A stretch of DNA of 64,000 nucleotides from Sporosarcina sp. NCCP-2716 (GTDB lineage: Bacteria > Bacillota > Bacilli > Bacillales_A > Planococcaceae), in the NCBI RefSeq assembly GCF_023707985.1, contig NZ_BRCF01000011.1, positions 24,174 to 88,173 on the forward strand, read 5' to 3'. Below the pieces are notes generated by a model. The model made no database searches. It saw only the letters and a program-made list of their open reading frames with translations, and had not been told where the DNA came from. Both the position numbers and the translations under genes were made by a program. This document shows positions 45,961 through 55,802 of this stretch, piece after piece; positions within the stretch are counted from its first letter, which is position 1; each line of letters starts with the position of its first letter.

Positions 45961-46841
45961 CTCGAACCCTCCACCACAGGCCTAACTGCAATCGCCTTGT
46001 AGTACGGAAAAGCGGTTTCCAGTGTACGGGCGATCTCATCCTCGCGGCCTGCCGGGACGGCGAGGAAAAGGGAGGGACCCGCGCCGCTCAGGGTCATGCC
46101 GTAGGCGCCGTGCTTGTGGCTGGCTTCCCGGATTTTATCGAAGTCCGGGAACCGGTCTTTCCGGTACGGCTCGTGGAAGATGTCGCGGTCCATCATGCGG
46201 CCGACGAGCGGCCAGTCGCCGGTGGCGAGTGCGGCTGCCATGAGGCTGCTGGCGGCACTGCCTTCCGTCGCTTTCTTATGATCCAGCTGTGCCGGCAGCA
46301 GGCCGCGGGAGTCGCCGGTTTTCATCATGACGGGCGGGACGAGCACGACGCCGCCAATGTCGGGTGCATCGAATGCCAGCACTTCGAGTGAGCTTCCGTC
46401 ATAGAACGAGACGGTGACGCCCCCTGCAATTGCGGCGGTGACGTTGTCCGCGTGCCCTTCGATGCTTGCGCCAAACCACATCTTCTCTTTGCGTTTCAGC
46501 TGCAGCTCGTGCAGGCGGTCGGCGATTTCGATGCCAGCCGCAATGGCTGCGGCGCTGCTGCCGAGCCCTTTGCCGAGCGGGATGTCCGACGTGACCCGCA
46601 GTGTGCAGGGAATGTCCTTCTTTCCTGCCCGGCGGACGACCCGGCCGATCGTCTGGACGATCAGGTTCGTGTCATCCGTCGGCAGTCCCTGCATCGCTTC
46701 GTCTTCATAGACGACGCTCCAGCGATCGGCGGGTGTCGCTCCCACGGTCATCCAGAGGGACAGTGCCATGGCGATGCTGTCGAATCCCGGCCCGAGGTTC
46801 GCGGTCGTAGCTGGCACGCGGACAGTGATCGGCCCACCCAT
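45951..46841 (-). CDS. thrB: Homoserine kinase
   Basis: A 296-aa GHMP kinase phosphorylating homoserine in threonine synthesis. VRVPATTANLGPGFDSIAMA near the N-terminus and the ATP loop IPLGKGLGSSAAAIAAGIEI (about 85-104) are typical; SGAGPSLFLAVPAG is the third motif. The ATG at 46841 has AAGGAG eight bases upstream and shares its A with the thrC stop (TGATG); a GTG at 46844 is the alternative. Last gene of hom-thrC-thrB. Confidence 0.96.
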   Translation of the reverse strand: MGGPITVRVPATTANLGPGFDSIAMALSLWMTVGATPADRWSVVYEDEAMQGLPTDDTNLIVQTIGRVVRRAGKKDIPCTLRVTSDIPLGKGLGSSAAAIAAGIEIADRLHELQLKRKEKMWFGASIEGHADNVTAAIAGGVTVSFYDGSSLEVLAFDAPDIGGVVLVPPVMMKTGDSRGLLPAQLDHKKATEGSAASSLMAAALATGDWPLVGRMMDRDIFHEPYRKDRFPDFDKIREASHKHGAYGMTLSGAGPSLFLAVPAGREDEIARTLETAFPYYKAIAVRPVVEGSSGN

Positions 46842-47902
46842 CACTTGGACTCCTTCTTCAGCTCTGCCGCGAACGCTTCGAATTCCGCACGGGTCATGAA
46901 CGGTTTGCCGTCATTGACGCGGATCGCCGTTTCCGGATCTTTCAGGCCGTTGCCTGTCAGGACACCGACAATCGTCGTCCCTTTCTCGATTTCTCCGGCT
47001 TCGATCCGTTTTTTCAGGCCGGCGATCGTTGCGCATGAGGCTGGTTCGGCGAAGACGCCGTCCGTTGCAGCGAGCAGGCTGTATGCTTCCAAGATTTCCT
47101 CATCGGTCACCGACAAAATGTGGCCTTCGGACTGTTCGAGCGCAGTTTCCGCGAGCTGCCAGCTGGCAGGATTGCCGATCCGGATCGCCGTCGCCACTGT
47201 TTCCGGCTCATTGAACACACGGCCGTAGACGATCGGTGCGGCACCGTCTGCCTGAACGCCAAGCAGTTTCGGCCGGCTGACGCCTTTCTTCTCTGCGAAT
47301 TCCGTGAACCCTTTCCACGCTGCGGAGATGTTGCCGGCGTTGCCGACGGGCAGCGCAAAGATGTCCGGAACAGCACCAAGCTGTTCGATCGTCTCGATAG
47401 CGATCGTCTTCTGCCCTTCCAGGCGGTACGGATTCACTGAATTGACGAGCGCGATTTCCCCGCCGCCCGCTTCCCGCACCATTTGCAGAGCTTCATCGAA
47501 ATTACCTTCAATCTCAAGGATTTCCGCCCCGTACATTTTCGCCTGGGCGAGCTTGCCAAGGGCGATCCGGCCTTCCGGGATGACGACGATCGTCCGCATA
47601 CCGGCCCGTGCGCCGTAAGCGGCAGCGGATGCCGACGTATTGCCGGTCGATGCACAGATGAGCGTCGTCTTGCCCTCTTCTTTTGCTTTTGCGACGGCCA
47701 TCACCATGCCGCGATCCTTGAAGGAGCCAGTCGGGTTTGCCCCTTCCGTCTTCACGTACAGGTTGACTCCCCATTCGGCCGATAGGTTTTTCAGATGGAT
47801 CAGCGGCGTGTTGCCTTCTTGCAGAGTCAGTTCCGGTGTGTTCTCCGTGACAGGCAGCCATTCCTTATATTCTTCGATCAGTCCATTCCATCGTCTCATC
47901 AT
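46841..47902 (-). CDS. thrC: Threonine synthase
   Basis: A 353-aa PLP enzyme converting O-phosphohomoserine to threonine. [15 protein letters not shown] (about 25-39), the PLP lysine in [18 protein letters not shown] (about 57-74), and [15 protein letters not shown] (PLP phosphate loop, about 187) are present. The short ~350-aa form is typical of Bacillus. Its ATG directly follows the hom stop (TGAATG), so the genes are coupled. Confidence 0.97.
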   Translation of the reverse strand: MMRRWNGLIEEYKEWLPVTENTPELTLQEGNTPLIHLKNLSAEWGVNLYVKTEGANPTGSFKDRGMVMAVAKAKEEGKTTLICASTGNTSASAAAYGARAGMRTIVVIPEGRIALGKLAQAKMYGAEILEIEGNFDEALQMVREAGGGEIALVNSVNPYRLEGQKTIAIETIEQLGAVPDIFALPVGNAGNISAAWKGFTEFAEKKGVSRPKLLGVQADGAAPIVYGRVFNEPETVATAIRIGNPASWQLAETALEQSEGHILSVTDEEILEAYSLLAATDGVFAEPASCATIAGLKKRIEAGEIEKGTTIVGVLTGNGLKDPETAIRVNDGKPFMTRAEFEAFAAELKKESK

Positions 47903-49195
47903 TCAGTCCCCCTCAATCCGGTAATGGCTCAGGACGCCATTGACCTGTGGTGCGGTTTTTAATTCGTTCAGTACGTCCAAGTGCTGCTTGCGGGAAATCG
48001 CATGGGTAATGAAGATCAGGTCCGCGTCTTCCCGGTTCGGGTTCGCATGCTGGATCACCGTCGCAAGACTCGCGCCGTTCTTACTGTAGATCGCGGACAA
48101 CCGGGACAGCACGCCGATTTCGTCTTGGACGGAGATCCGGTGGAAATACCGGGCGAACTTCTGGTCATCCGCCTTCACTTTGCGCTCATATTGGTACGAG
48201 TGGACCCGTTTGCCGTTCACGCCGAGCAGCAAGTTCCGGCAGGCCGCCACGATGTCCGCCGTGACAGACGTCGCCGTCGGCAGAGAGCCTGCGCCCGGTC
48301 CGTAGAACATCGTCTCGCCGACAGCTGCACCGCGTACATATACCGCATTGAATTCGTTGTTAACGGACGCGAGCGGGTGCTCATTCGGGAAGAATACCGG
48401 CTCCACCGACACTTCGACGCCTTGCTCGTCCTTCTTCGCGGAACCCGCCATCTTGACCGTATAGCCGAACTGTTCGGCAAGTTCCAGGTCGCCGTCTTCG
48501 ATTGCGTCCATCCCGCGTACATATACGTCATCGAGCTGCACTTCCTCGGAGAATGACAGCGACGCGAGGATCGCCATCTTGCGGGCGGCATCGATGCCGC
48601 CGACGTCCGCCGTCGGATCGGCTTCCGCAAACCCAAGCTCTGTCGCTTCCGCGAGCGCTTCCTCGTATGTTTTCTTCTCGTGTTTCATCTTCGTCAGGAT
48701 GAAGTTCGTCGTTCCGTTGACGATGCCGAGCAGGGACGTGATCCGGTCGGAAGCAAGTCCGTCTTCAAGCGTCCGGATGAGCGGAATCCCACCGCCAACG
48801 CTCGCTTCGTAAAACAGATCGCAACCGTTCTGATCAGCGAGCGACAGCAGTTCCCGGCCGTGCACTGCCATGACATCCTTGTTCGCTGTGACAACACCTT
48901 TGCCCGCTTTCAGTGCCCGTTCCATAGCGGATTTTGCGTGATTCATGCCACCAAACACTTCGACGATGATGTCGATCGATTCGTCATTTAGCAAATCATC
49001 CAGTGAATCGGTGAAGACGTCCTTTGGCAGAACCGTCTCCCGTTGTTTCTGTTTGTTCTGGATGAGCACACGGCGGATGGCCACGGGCACTCCCAATTTA
49101 TACGTCAGGTCTTCCTGATGATGATGCAAAATCTTGGCCACTCCGCTGCCGACAACACCGAAGCCGAGCAAGCCGATTCCTATTTCTTTTTTCAT
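47903..49195 (-). CDS. hom: Homoserine dehydrogenase
   Basis: A 430-aa enzyme reducing aspartate semialdehyde to homoserine. The nucleotide-binding LLGFGVVGSGVAKIL (about 8-22), the substrate/hinge region VGGGIPLIRTLEDGLASDRI with NGTTNFILTKM (about 160-170), FAEADPTADVGGIDAARKMAIL, and a C-terminal ACT domain (about 350-430; EIGVLSRLSAIYSKNGASLA) for allosteric control are present. First gene of the operon, divergent from aspartokinase. GTGAGGAG precedes the start. Confidence 0.97.
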   Translation of the reverse strand: MKKEIGIGLLGFGVVGSGVAKILHHHQEDLTYKLGVPVAIRRVLIQNKQKQRETVLPKDVFTDSLDDLLNDESIDIIVEVFGGMNHAKSAMERALKAGKGVVTANKDVMAVHGRELLSLADQNGCDLFYEASVGGGIPLIRTLEDGLASDRITSLLGIVNGTTNFILTKMKHEKKTYEEALAEATELGFAEADPTADVGGIDAARKMAILASLSFSEEVQLDDVYVRGMDAIEDGDLELAEQFGYTVKMAGSAKKDEQGVEVSVEPVFFPNEHPLASVNNEFNAVYVRGAAVGETMFYGPGAGSLPTATSVTADIVAACRNLLLGVNGKRVHSYQYERKVKADDQKFARYFHRISVQDEIGVLSRLSAIYSKNGASLATVIQHANPNREDADLIFITHAISRKQHLDVLNELKTAPQVNGVLSHYRIEGD

Positions 49196-49240
49196 TTGAC
49201 GATTCTCCTCACCGTATGTACACTATGTAAAAACATTTGT

Positions 49241-49264
49241 CCTGTATGCAAAGACAAAAGCATA
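49241..49264. promoter_or_regulatory. Inverted repeat in the hom leader
   Basis: TGTATGC / GCATACA with a 10-nt loop, between the hom promoter and start. Either an RNA hairpin or a protein binding site; function not known. Confidence 0.5.
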
Positions 49265-49269
49265 CAGCC

Positions 49270-49298
49270 ATTATAAAGAGAAAGTCTTCACAGGACAA
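49270..49298 (-). promoter_or_regulatory. hom promoter
   Basis: Minus strand TTGTCC (49293-49298), 17-bp spacer, TATAAT (49270-49275). Confidence 0.8.
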
Positions 49299-49305
49299 CC
49301 GTAAC

Positions 49306-49330
49306 GTGATATTGTTATTCAATATATCAC
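49306..49330. promoter_or_regulatory. Palindrome between the hom and aspartokinase promoters
   Basis: GTGATATTG TTATT CAATATATCAC-type inverted repeat. It lies in the divergent region and could be the operator of a shared threonine/lysine-responsive regulator; inferred. Confidence 0.5.
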
Positions 49331-49366
49331 ACTACTCATACTATATTAAAGATTGGATCTGGTGAC

Positions 49367-50737
49367 ATGAAAGTTTGTAAATTCGGCGGAACGTCCGTCG
49401 CGTCCGCCCAGCAGATAAAAAAAGTGGCCGCCATCCTCCAGGCGGATCCATCCCGCAAGATCGTCGTCGTCTCCGCCCCCGGCAAACGGGAGCCCGATGA
49501 CACCAAAGTGACCGACCTGCTCATCATGCTGGCAGAACGAGCATTGACGGGGGGCGACGCCGAAGAGCAGCTGCAATTGGTGCTCGCCCGCTACCGCGAT
49601 ATCGCGGCGGAACTCCATCTCGGGAACGATGTGATGTCTCTCATTGAAGAAGACTTACGAAGCCGGCTCGGCGGGGATATGGAAGATCCCGTCTTGTTCA
49701 TGGATACCCTGAAAGCGTCCGGCGAGGACAATAATGCGAAGCTGATTGCGGCCTACCTGCAGTCGATCGGCACCGAAGCGGTCTACATCAGCCCGCTTGA
49801 AGGCGGCCTCCTCGTCACCGAACGGCCGAAACGGGTGCAGGCGCTGCCGGAAGGCGAAGCCTTGCTTGCCAAGCTGGCCGATCAGCCGGGTGTCGTCGTG
49901 TTTCCCGGATTCTTCGGATTCACAAAAGACGGAACACTCCGTACTTTCAATCGGGGCGGGTCGGACATCACCGGATCCTTGCTCGCTGCGGCGACCGGCG
50001 CCGAGCTGTACGAAAACTTCACCGATGTCGACTCGGTCTTCTCAGCGAATCCGCATGTCATCGACCGTCCGTGCGGCATCCATACGCTGACCTACCGGGA
50101 AATGAGGGAGCTGTCCTACGCCGGATTCTCCGTCTTCCACGACGAAGCGCTGCGGCCCGCGTTTCTGAAGTCCATTCCGGTATGCATCAAGAACACGAAC
50201 AATCCGGAAGCGCCCGGCACGATGATTGTCAAAGAACGGGAATGCGGAACACAGCCTGTCGTCGGCATTGCAGCAGATGACGGTTTCACTACACTGTTCG
50301 TCGACAAGTATCTGATGAATATCGAGATCGGCTTTGGACGCCGGCTGCTGCAAATTCTCGAAGAGGAAGAAATCCCGTTTGAGCATACACCGTCCGGCAT
50401 CGACAACATGTCTGTCATTATCCGGGATACATTTTTATCGGAAGAAAAAGAGGCCCGCATCTTGCAGCGGGTAACAGAAGAGCTGGAAGCGGATGATGCG
50501 TATTTCCGCCGGAGCTATTCGATGGTCGTCCTCGTCGGAGAACGGATGCGGGATACGGTCGGCCTGACCGCCCGGGCAGCGGACGCCATCCGTAAAGCCG
50601 GCGTCAGCATCCAGATGATCAACCAGGGATCCACGGAAGTGAGCCTCGTCTTCGGAGTCCATAAGCAAGACGAAACCGCTGTTCTGCGAGCGCTCTACGA
50701 AGAATTCTTCACGCAGACTGCGATACCTGCCTCATAA
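49367..50737 (+). CDS. thrD: Aspartate kinase (aspartokinase III / ThrD type)
   Basis: A 456-aa aspartokinase making aspartyl-phosphate for Lys/Thr/Met synthesis. KVCKFGGTSVASAQQIKKVA at the N-terminus, GFTKDGTLRTFNRGGSDITG (about 184-203) and TDVDSVFSANPHVI are the kinase signatures; the C-terminal part has two ACT domains (about 310-450; RAADAIRKAGVSIQMINQGS). The longer form without internal start and its location by hom match the Bacillus YclM/ThrD isozyme. Divergent from hom-thrC-thrB, with which it forms one functional unit. Confidence 0.93.
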   Translation: MKVCKFGGTSVASAQQIKKVAAILQADPSRKIVVVSAPGKREPDDTKVTDLLIMLAERALTGGDAEEQLQLVLARYRDIAAELHLGNDVMSLIEEDLRSRLGGDMEDPVLFMDTLKASGEDNNAKLIAAYLQSIGTEAVYISPLEGGLLVTERPKRVQALPEGEALLAKLADQPGVVVFPGFFGFTKDGTLRTFNRGGSDITGSLLAAATGAELYENFTDVDSVFSANPHVIDRPCGIHTLTYREMRELSYAGFSVFHDEALRPAFLKSIPVCIKNTNNPEAPGTMIVKERECGTQPVVGIAADDGFTTLFVDKYLMNIEIGFGRRLLQILEEEEIPFEHTPSGIDNMSVIIRDTFLSEEKEARILQRVTEELEADDAYFRRSYSMVVLVGERMRDTVGLTARAADAIRKAGVSIQMINQGSTEVSLVFGVHKQDETAVLRALYEEFFTQTAIPAS

Positions 50738-50740
50738 ATG

Positions 50741-50778
50741 AAAGCTGCCGGGAGAATGGTCTCCCGGCAGCTTTTTTC
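50741..50778. terminator. Bidirectional terminator between thrD and kynB
   Basis: AAAGCTGCCGGGAGA / TCTCCCGGCAGCTTT with ATGG-type loop and TTTTTT on the plus strand, AT-rich on the other side. Confidence 0.88.
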
Positions 50779-50780
50779 GG

Positions 50781-51428
50781 TTATTCGATGATGATTCCTC
50801 CGGCGGGACGCAGTACAGCGCGTACCGGACTGCCGTCGGACCCGGCGAGTTTCAGCGGCAGGGCGATCAGTTCGTACAGCCCCGGTTCCGCTTCGGTCAG
50901 GACGATGTTTTCAAGAATGTGAATGTTGTTGTCGTACAGCGCATGATGGGCATCCATCGTCTTGCTGTCGACCGCGTCCACCGATGGCACGTCCACACCG
51001 ATCAGCCGGATACCGTGCTCTTTCAGGAACGGTCCGATGTCCGGCTTCAGCACTGGGTAGTGTTCCGGGAATACGGTCGGATCCGGATGACCGCCAGTTT
51101 TCAACAGCACCCGCTCCGCCCCTTTGAAGTCGGTGCCTTCCAGTTCAGCCTGGCCGATTTCCGCATGGCCGGCTGCATCGACGACCACCGCAGGCCCCAT
51201 GTACAGGCCAAGGTCGAGCTCATGCACCTTCTTGCCGTGTTCATCATAATGGAACGGGGCATCGATGTGTGTGCCCGTATGGACGCTCATCGTCAGCTGC
51301 CCAATATTGACGGAGCCCGTCTGCTCTTTCGTAAACGACAGCTCATACTGAAACGGTGTATCCCCCGGCCACTCGGCAATGTCATTGCTGAGCAGCTGCG
51401 TAATGTCGATCCACTCTTTGACCTTCAT
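50781..51428 (-). CDS. kynB: Kynurenine formamidase
   Basis: A 215-aa cyclase-fold hydrolase converting N-formylkynurenine to kynurenine. The metal motif SVHTGTHIDAPFHYDEHGKK (about 47-66) is the HTGTHxDxPxH signature; WPGDTPFQYEL and GVDVPSVDAVDS follow the KynB pattern. ATG 51428 is preferred (GAGAGG nine bases upstream); ATG 51437 abuts that site. Last gene of the kynU-kynA-transporter-kynB operon. Confidence 0.93.
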   Translation of the reverse strand: MKVKEWIDITQLLSNDIAEWPGDTPFQYELSFTKEQTGSVNIGQLTMSVHTGTHIDAPFHYDEHGKKVHELDLGLYMGPAVVVDAAGHAEIGQAELEGTDFKGAERVLLKTGGHPDPTVFPEHYPVLKPDIGPFLKEHGIRLIGVDVPSVDAVDSKTMDAHHALYDNNIHILENIVLTEAEPGLYELIALPLKLAGSDGSPVRAVLRPAGGIIIE

Positions 51429-51449
51429 GTGCTTCATCCTCTCTTTCTC

Positions 51450-52802
51450 TTATCCTTCCACGAGAAGACCGCTCAGAAACACGACGGCGATGACGACCGG
51501 CACAACGATGGTCATCAGCACTTTCCACGCCTTGAACAGGACGGGAGAAGCGGCCGCACTCAAGTTGAACTCCTTCTCGACCAACGCCCGATCCATACGG
51601 TGGATGATGAACAGCGCGATCAGCAGGTTGCCGAGCGGCAGCATCACGTTACTGACGAGGTAGTCCGTGTTGTCGAAAATACTTTTACCGAACAGTGTGA
51701 ATGACGACAGGGCACTCGATGACAACGCGGACGGGATCGCCGCGATGAACACGATCAGCCCGATGAGCCACGTGACCGCTGTCCGTGACCGTCTGCCGTC
51801 CGCCGTAAGCGCCGCGACGATGATCTCGAACAAGCTGAACGAAGATGTCAGCGTCGCAAACAGGAACAGCAGCAGGAACAGCGCAAGGAACAGTTCGCCG
51901 AACGGCATCTGTCCGAACACTTCCGGCAGCACCATGAACAGCAGCCCCGGTCCTTCGTCCGGCTGCATGCCGAACGCGAACACGACCGGGAAGATGGCGA
52001 GACCCGCGAGCAGTGAGACGAAGATGTTCATCCCGACGACGGAGCCGGCGGATGAGCGCAGGCTGACGTCTTTTTTCAAGTACGAACTGTACGTCACCAT
52101 GCACGAAAATCCGACGGCCAGTGAAAAGAACGACTGACCGAGCGCATATAAGACGGCTTCCGCGTTGATCTTCGAGAAATCCGGAGACAGGAAGAACTTC
52201 ACGCCTTCCATTGCCCCGTCGAGCGTCAGCGACCGGATCACCAGAATGATGAAGAACAGGAACAGCAGCGGCATCATGAACTTGTTCGCCCGCTCGATGC
52301 CGTTCTGGACGCCTGACGCTACGATGATAACGTTTATGAGTGTGAACAACAGCAGGCCAATCAGAGTGATGGCGGCGGAGCCGGTCACCGTACCGAACAG
52401 CGCGCCGTAATCCGCGCCTTCTCCGATAATGCGTCCCGGGATGGACAGCCCGCTGTAGACGAGCACCCAGCCGCCGACGACACTGTAGAACGACAGTAGC
52501 AGGAAGCAGCCGACGACCCCAAGCCGTCCAGTCCAGACCCATAGGCTGCGCGGAGCGAGCTGTTTGTAAGCGCTGACGGCTTCTTTGCCGGTCCCCCGCC
52601 CGATGATGAATTCCGACAGCAGCATCGGCAGTCCGATGACGAGCGTGAAGACGACGAACAGCAGGAAAAACGCCCCGCCGCCGCTCATCCCTGTGACATA
52701 GGGGAACTTCCAGATGGCTCCGAGGCCGATCGCCGCGCCGGCGGATGATAAGATGAATCCGAGTTTTGAGGACCATTGTTCGGTCTTCTTGTTGCCTTCC
52801 AT
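51450..52802 (-). CDS. Sodium-dependent neurotransmitter-type transporter, probable tryptophan importer
   Basis: A 450-aa NSS/SNF family permease with about 11-12 membrane helices. WSSKLGFILSSAGAAIGLGA followed by IWKFPYVTGMSGGGAF (helix 1, unwound sodium/substrate site), and FSLAVGFSCMVTYSSYL (helix 6 region) match bacterial MhsT/TnaT transporters. It lies between kynA and kynB, 12 bp from kynB, so tryptophan or kynurenine uptake for catabolism is the likely role; the substrate is inferred from context. Confidence 0.88.
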   Translation of the reverse strand: MEGNKKTEQWSSKLGFILSSAGAAIGLGAIWKFPYVTGMSGGGAFFLLFVVFTLVIGLPMLLSEFIIGRGTGKEAVSAYKQLAPRSLWVWTGRLGVVGCFLLLSFYSVVGGWVLVYSGLSIPGRIIGEGADYGALFGTVTGSAAITLIGLLLFTLINVIIVASGVQNGIERANKFMMPLLFLFFIILVIRSLTLDGAMEGVKFFLSPDFSKINAEAVLYALGQSFFSLAVGFSCMVTYSSYLKKDVSLRSSAGSVVGMNIFVSLLAGLAIFPVVFAFGMQPDEGPGLLFMVLPEVFGQMPFGELFLALFLLLFLFATLTSSFSLFEIIVAALTADGRRSRTAVTWLIGLIVFIAAIPSALSSSALSSFTLFGKSIFDNTDYLVSNVMLPLGNLLIALFIIHRMDRALVEKEFNLSAAASPVLFKAWKVLMTIVVPVVIAVVFLSGLLVEG

Positions 52803-52859
52803 ACGCCGCCTCCTTACGGGTGTTACCGATTAGTGATTCCGATTAATGCTAGTAATCAG

Positions 52860-53705
52860 TTATAGGGTTGTCCGCAGATCCCACAGTTCCGGGAAGAAGC
52901 GGTGGTCGAGGACGTGGCGCAAGTAGTTCACGCCCGATGAGCCGCCGGTACCGGTCTTGAAGCCGATGATCCGCTCGACGGTCTTCATGTGACGGAACCG
53001 CCACTGCTGCAGCCAGTCTTCGACGTCGACGAGCTTCTCCGCGAGCTGGTACAGATCCCAGTACGTCTCGACGTCCCGGTACACCGTCTCCCAGGCGGCC
53101 GCTACGGTCGGGTCTCCGGCGTACGTCTTGCGGAAGTCCCGGTCGAGCAGCTCCGGGTTGATCGGCAGGCCGGCCCGGCTGAGTGCCCGGATGGCGACGT
53201 CGTATAGGCTCGGCTGCGCGATCGCTGTTTCGAGCATCGCATGTACTTCAGGGTCTTTCTCGTAGATCTTCAAAATGTGCGGCGACTTGTAGCCGAGGGC
53301 GAATTCGATGAGCCGGTACTGGTACGACTGGAATCCTGAGGCTTTGCCGAGGGAATCCCGGAACTCCAAGTATTCCGCAGGCGTCATCGTCGACAGCACA
53401 TCCCATGCCTGGATGATCTGCGACTGGATTTTCGTTACACGCGCGAGCTTTTTGAAAGCCGACTGCATCTCCCCAGTGTCGATCGCCGAAATGGCCTCGT
53501 TGAGCTCATGCAGCGTCAGTTTCATCCACAATTCGCTCACCTGATGGATGATGATGAAGAGCATTTCGTCGTGGTGGCCCGACAGCCGTTCCTGCGCCGA
53601 CAGGATCTTGTCGAGATTCAAGTATTCCCCGTACGTCATGTCTTTCTTGAAATCCGTGTGGATCGCCTCATTGTCCAAGTTCAGATCCGATATCCCTCTG
53701 TTCAT
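52860..53705 (-). CDS. kynA: Tryptophan 2,3-dioxygenase
   Basis: A 281-aa haem dioxygenase opening the indole ring of tryptophan to N-formylkynurenine. [40 protein letters not shown] (distal-side His and Arg region) and [20 protein letters not shown] (proximal haem His, about residue 232) are the family landmarks. ATG 53705 has AAAGGGGTG upstream; the frame running to 53906 overlaps kynU and is not coding. 17 bp after kynU. Confidence 0.95.
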   Translation of the reverse strand: MNRGISDLNLDNEAIHTDFKKDMTYGEYLNLDKILSAQERLSGHHDEMLFIIIHQVSELWMKLTLHELNEAISAIDTGEMQSAFKKLARVTKIQSQIIQAWDVLSTMTPAEYLEFRDSLGKASGFQSYQYRLIEFALGYKSPHILKIYEKDPEVHAMLETAIAQPSLYDVAIRALSRAGLPINPELLDRDFRKTYAGDPTVAAAWETVYRDVETYWDLYQLAEKLVDVEDWLQQWRFRHMKTVERIIGFKTGTGGSSGVNYLRHVLDHRFFPELWDLRTTL

Positions 53706-53722
53706 GCCTGCACCCCTTTCCG

Positions 53723-55006
53723 TCATGCGACCACGTCCCGTTTGTTTTCGAACTGCTTGTACTGTTCCTCTTCCATGATCCGTTTCAGCAGCTGCACGGC
53801 GCTCCGCACTTCTTCGAATGTGTTGTACAGCGCGACCGGTGCGAGACGGATGCCGTTCGGCGCCCGGAAGTCCGGGATGAGTCCGTTCGCTTTCAGCGCC
53901 TTGCAAATACGGGCCGCTTCCGGATGGACGAGGAAGACGTGCCCGCCCCGTTCCGTGTCGCCAGCCGGACTCGCGACCGTGAATCCGTATGCCGCCAGCT
54001 CCAGCTGGATGAGTTGCTGCAAATACCCTGTCAGCGCGAGCGACCGTTCCCGGATCGCTCCAATGCCGACTTCGTTCAGCAGTTCGAGCGAGCCGATGAG
54101 CGGAGCTGCGCTCAGCAGATGCGGCGTGCCCATCTGCAGGGCGCCTGCGTCCGCTGCCGGCGTGAACGTGTGTGCCAAGTCGAACTGCCGGTCCTTATCC
54201 GATCCGAACCAGCCGGCAAGCCCCGGCGCCGTGCCGAAATGGCGTTCATTGACATACAGGCCGCCCGTTGCGCCCGGTCCGCCATTCAGATGTTTGTACG
54301 TGCACCAGAATGCAAAGTCGACATCCCAGTCATCGAGTGTATGCGGGATGGAGCCGATCGAATGACACAAGTCGAACCCGGCGAGGATTCCGCGCTCATG
54401 CGCCGCTTCCGTGATACGCGCCATATCGAGCACTTGGCCGCTCCGATAAAGAACACCCGACAGGATGACGATCGCCGTATCGTCCGTCAGCGCGCCGATG
54501 ATGTCTTCTGTCGTCAATGTCTGGCCGTCCCGGCTCTTCACCTGGATAAGATGCTCGGCAGGATCCAGCCCGTGCAGCTTCAGCTGGCTTTGGATCGCGT
54601 AAATATCCGTCGGGAAATTAAGTTCATCCGCCACGATTTTCGTCCGGCCTTCCTCCGGCTTGAAAAACGTTGCGAGCAGCTGATGCAGGTTGGACGTCGT
54701 CGATCCGGTAGCGATGACGGATACCGGCTTTGCGCCGACCAAAGGCGCCATCGATCCCCCGATCTGTTCGGACAGATGGAACCACGGCTTCTCCCCTTGC
54801 GTCCAGCCGTCGATCCCATGCCGCTTCCATGCATCCATCATGGCGAGCAGTGACGCTTCCGCCCGCTTGGACAGCAGTCCGAGGGAGTTGCCGTCGAAAT
54901 AGATCGTGCCTTCCTGTATGTAAAATTCTCCGCGCCGGCTCGCTTCCGCGTATCGGGTCTCGAGCTGTTCAGCGTACTCTGATGTGTTGATCTCCTGAGT
55001 TGTCAT
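53723..55006 (-). CDS. kynU: Kynureninase
   Basis: A 427-aa PLP enzyme cleaving kynurenine to anthranilate and alanine. [20 protein letters not shown] near residue 35-54, [17 protein letters not shown] (about 100-116) and the PLP lysine in [20 protein letters not shown] (about 234-253) are conserved. ATG 55006 has AAGGAG nine bases upstream. First gene of the operon; no clear promoter seen in the 120 bp before it. Confidence 0.95.
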   Translation of the reverse strand: MTTQEINTSEYAEQLETRYAEASRRGEFYIQEGTIYFDGNSLGLLSKRAEASLLAMMDAWKRHGIDGWTQGEKPWFHLSEQIGGSMAPLVGAKPVSVIATGSTTSNLHQLLATFFKPEEGRTKIVADELNFPTDIYAIQSQLKLHGLDPAEHLIQVKSRDGQTLTTEDIIGALTDDTAIVILSGVLYRSGQVLDMARITEAAHERGILAGFDLCHSIGSIPHTLDDWDVDFAFWCTYKHLNGGPGATGGLYVNERHFGTAPGLAGWFGSDKDRQFDLAHTFTPAADAGALQMGTPHLLSAAPLIGSLELLNEVGIGAIRERSLALTGYLQQLIQLELAAYGFTVASPAGDTERGGHVFLVHPEAARICKALKANGLIPDFRAPNGIRLAPVALYNTFEEVRSAVQLLKRIMEEEQYKQFENKRDVVA

Positions 55007-55084
55007 TATGATCCGCTCCTTTGTATGCAGGTTCCAGCCTGTTCCATGAACATTTCCATTCTTCTCTTCATTCGCCGGAAAAGA

Positions 55085-55128
55085 GAAAAACCCTTTCCAG
55101 ACCACTCGAGAGGTGTCGGGAAAGGGAA
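55085..55128 (-). terminator. Terminator of the dgk-dck operon
   Basis: Minus strand CCCTTTCCCGACACCTC / GAGTGGTCTGGAAAGGG stem followed by TTTTTCTCTTTT. Confidence 0.88.
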
Positions 55129-55133
55129 TTATT

Positions 55134-55802
55134 TCAGCCGCGCAAAGCCGCTGTTTTGGTCAGAATACCGCCGATCTTCTCGACGATGAGTTCGACTTCG
55201 TGTGCATTCGTCAGCAAATCGTAGTCGTTAATGTCGAGTCGGAGGACGGGGCAGGCGCTGAATGAATCGATCCACGTTTCGTAGCGGGCATGCATCTCTT
55301 CCCAATAGCTGATCGGCGTCTCCTGCTCCATCTCCCGGCCTCGTTCGTGGATGCGGTCGATGATGGAGTCGATTGGTCCTTCCAGGTAGATCAGCAGGTC
55401 AGGATGCGGGAAGTACGGCGTCATCACCATGGCATCGAACAGGTTCGTATACGTTTCATAGTCGACCGGGTCCATCGTGCCTTCTTCCATGTGCATGCGG
55501 GCGAAGATGCCTGTGTCTTCGTAGATGGAACGGTCCTGTACGAAGCCGCCGCCGTATTCGAAGATACGCTTCTGTTCCTTGAACCGTTCGGCTAAGAAAT
55601 AGATCTGCAGGTGGAAGCTCCACTTCTTGAAGTCTTCGTAGAATTTATCCAAGTATGGGTTCTGATCGACTTTTTCGAAAGACGTGCGGAAACCGAGTGC
55701 CTGGGCAAGCGCCGTGGTCATCGTCGATTTCCCGACGCCGACCGTACCGGCGATCGTGATGACTGCGTTTTGCGGAATGCCGTATTTTTCTCGTAGGTTC
55801 AT
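55134..55802 (-). CDS. dck: Deoxyadenosine/deoxycytidine kinase
   Basis: A 222-aa deoxynucleoside kinase of the salvage pathway. P-loop [19 protein letters not shown] (about 15-33), [20 protein letters not shown], and the DRS motif [16 protein letters not shown] (about 85-100) match Bacillus Dck closely. It overlaps dgk by 4 bp (ATGA) and shares its promoter. Confidence 0.95.
   Translation of the reverse strand: MNLREKYGIPQNAVITIAGTVGVGKSTMTTALAQALGFRTSFEKVDQNPYLDKFYEDFKKWSFHLQIYFLAERFKEQKRIFEYGGGFVQDRSIYEDTGIFARMHMEEGTMDPVDYETYTNLFDAMVMTPYFPHPDLLIYLEGPIDSIIDRIHERGREMEQETPISYWEEMHARYETWIDSFSACPVLRLDINDYDLLTNAHEVELIVEKIGGILTKTAALRG

Noticed and set aside
45857..46039. Minus-strand frame containing VKLKRHPSTVQSTSLLRQET
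   Set aside because: It is the translation of repeat copy E2; the same pattern arises from copy E1 (35206-35391). The repeat is structural, not a gene.
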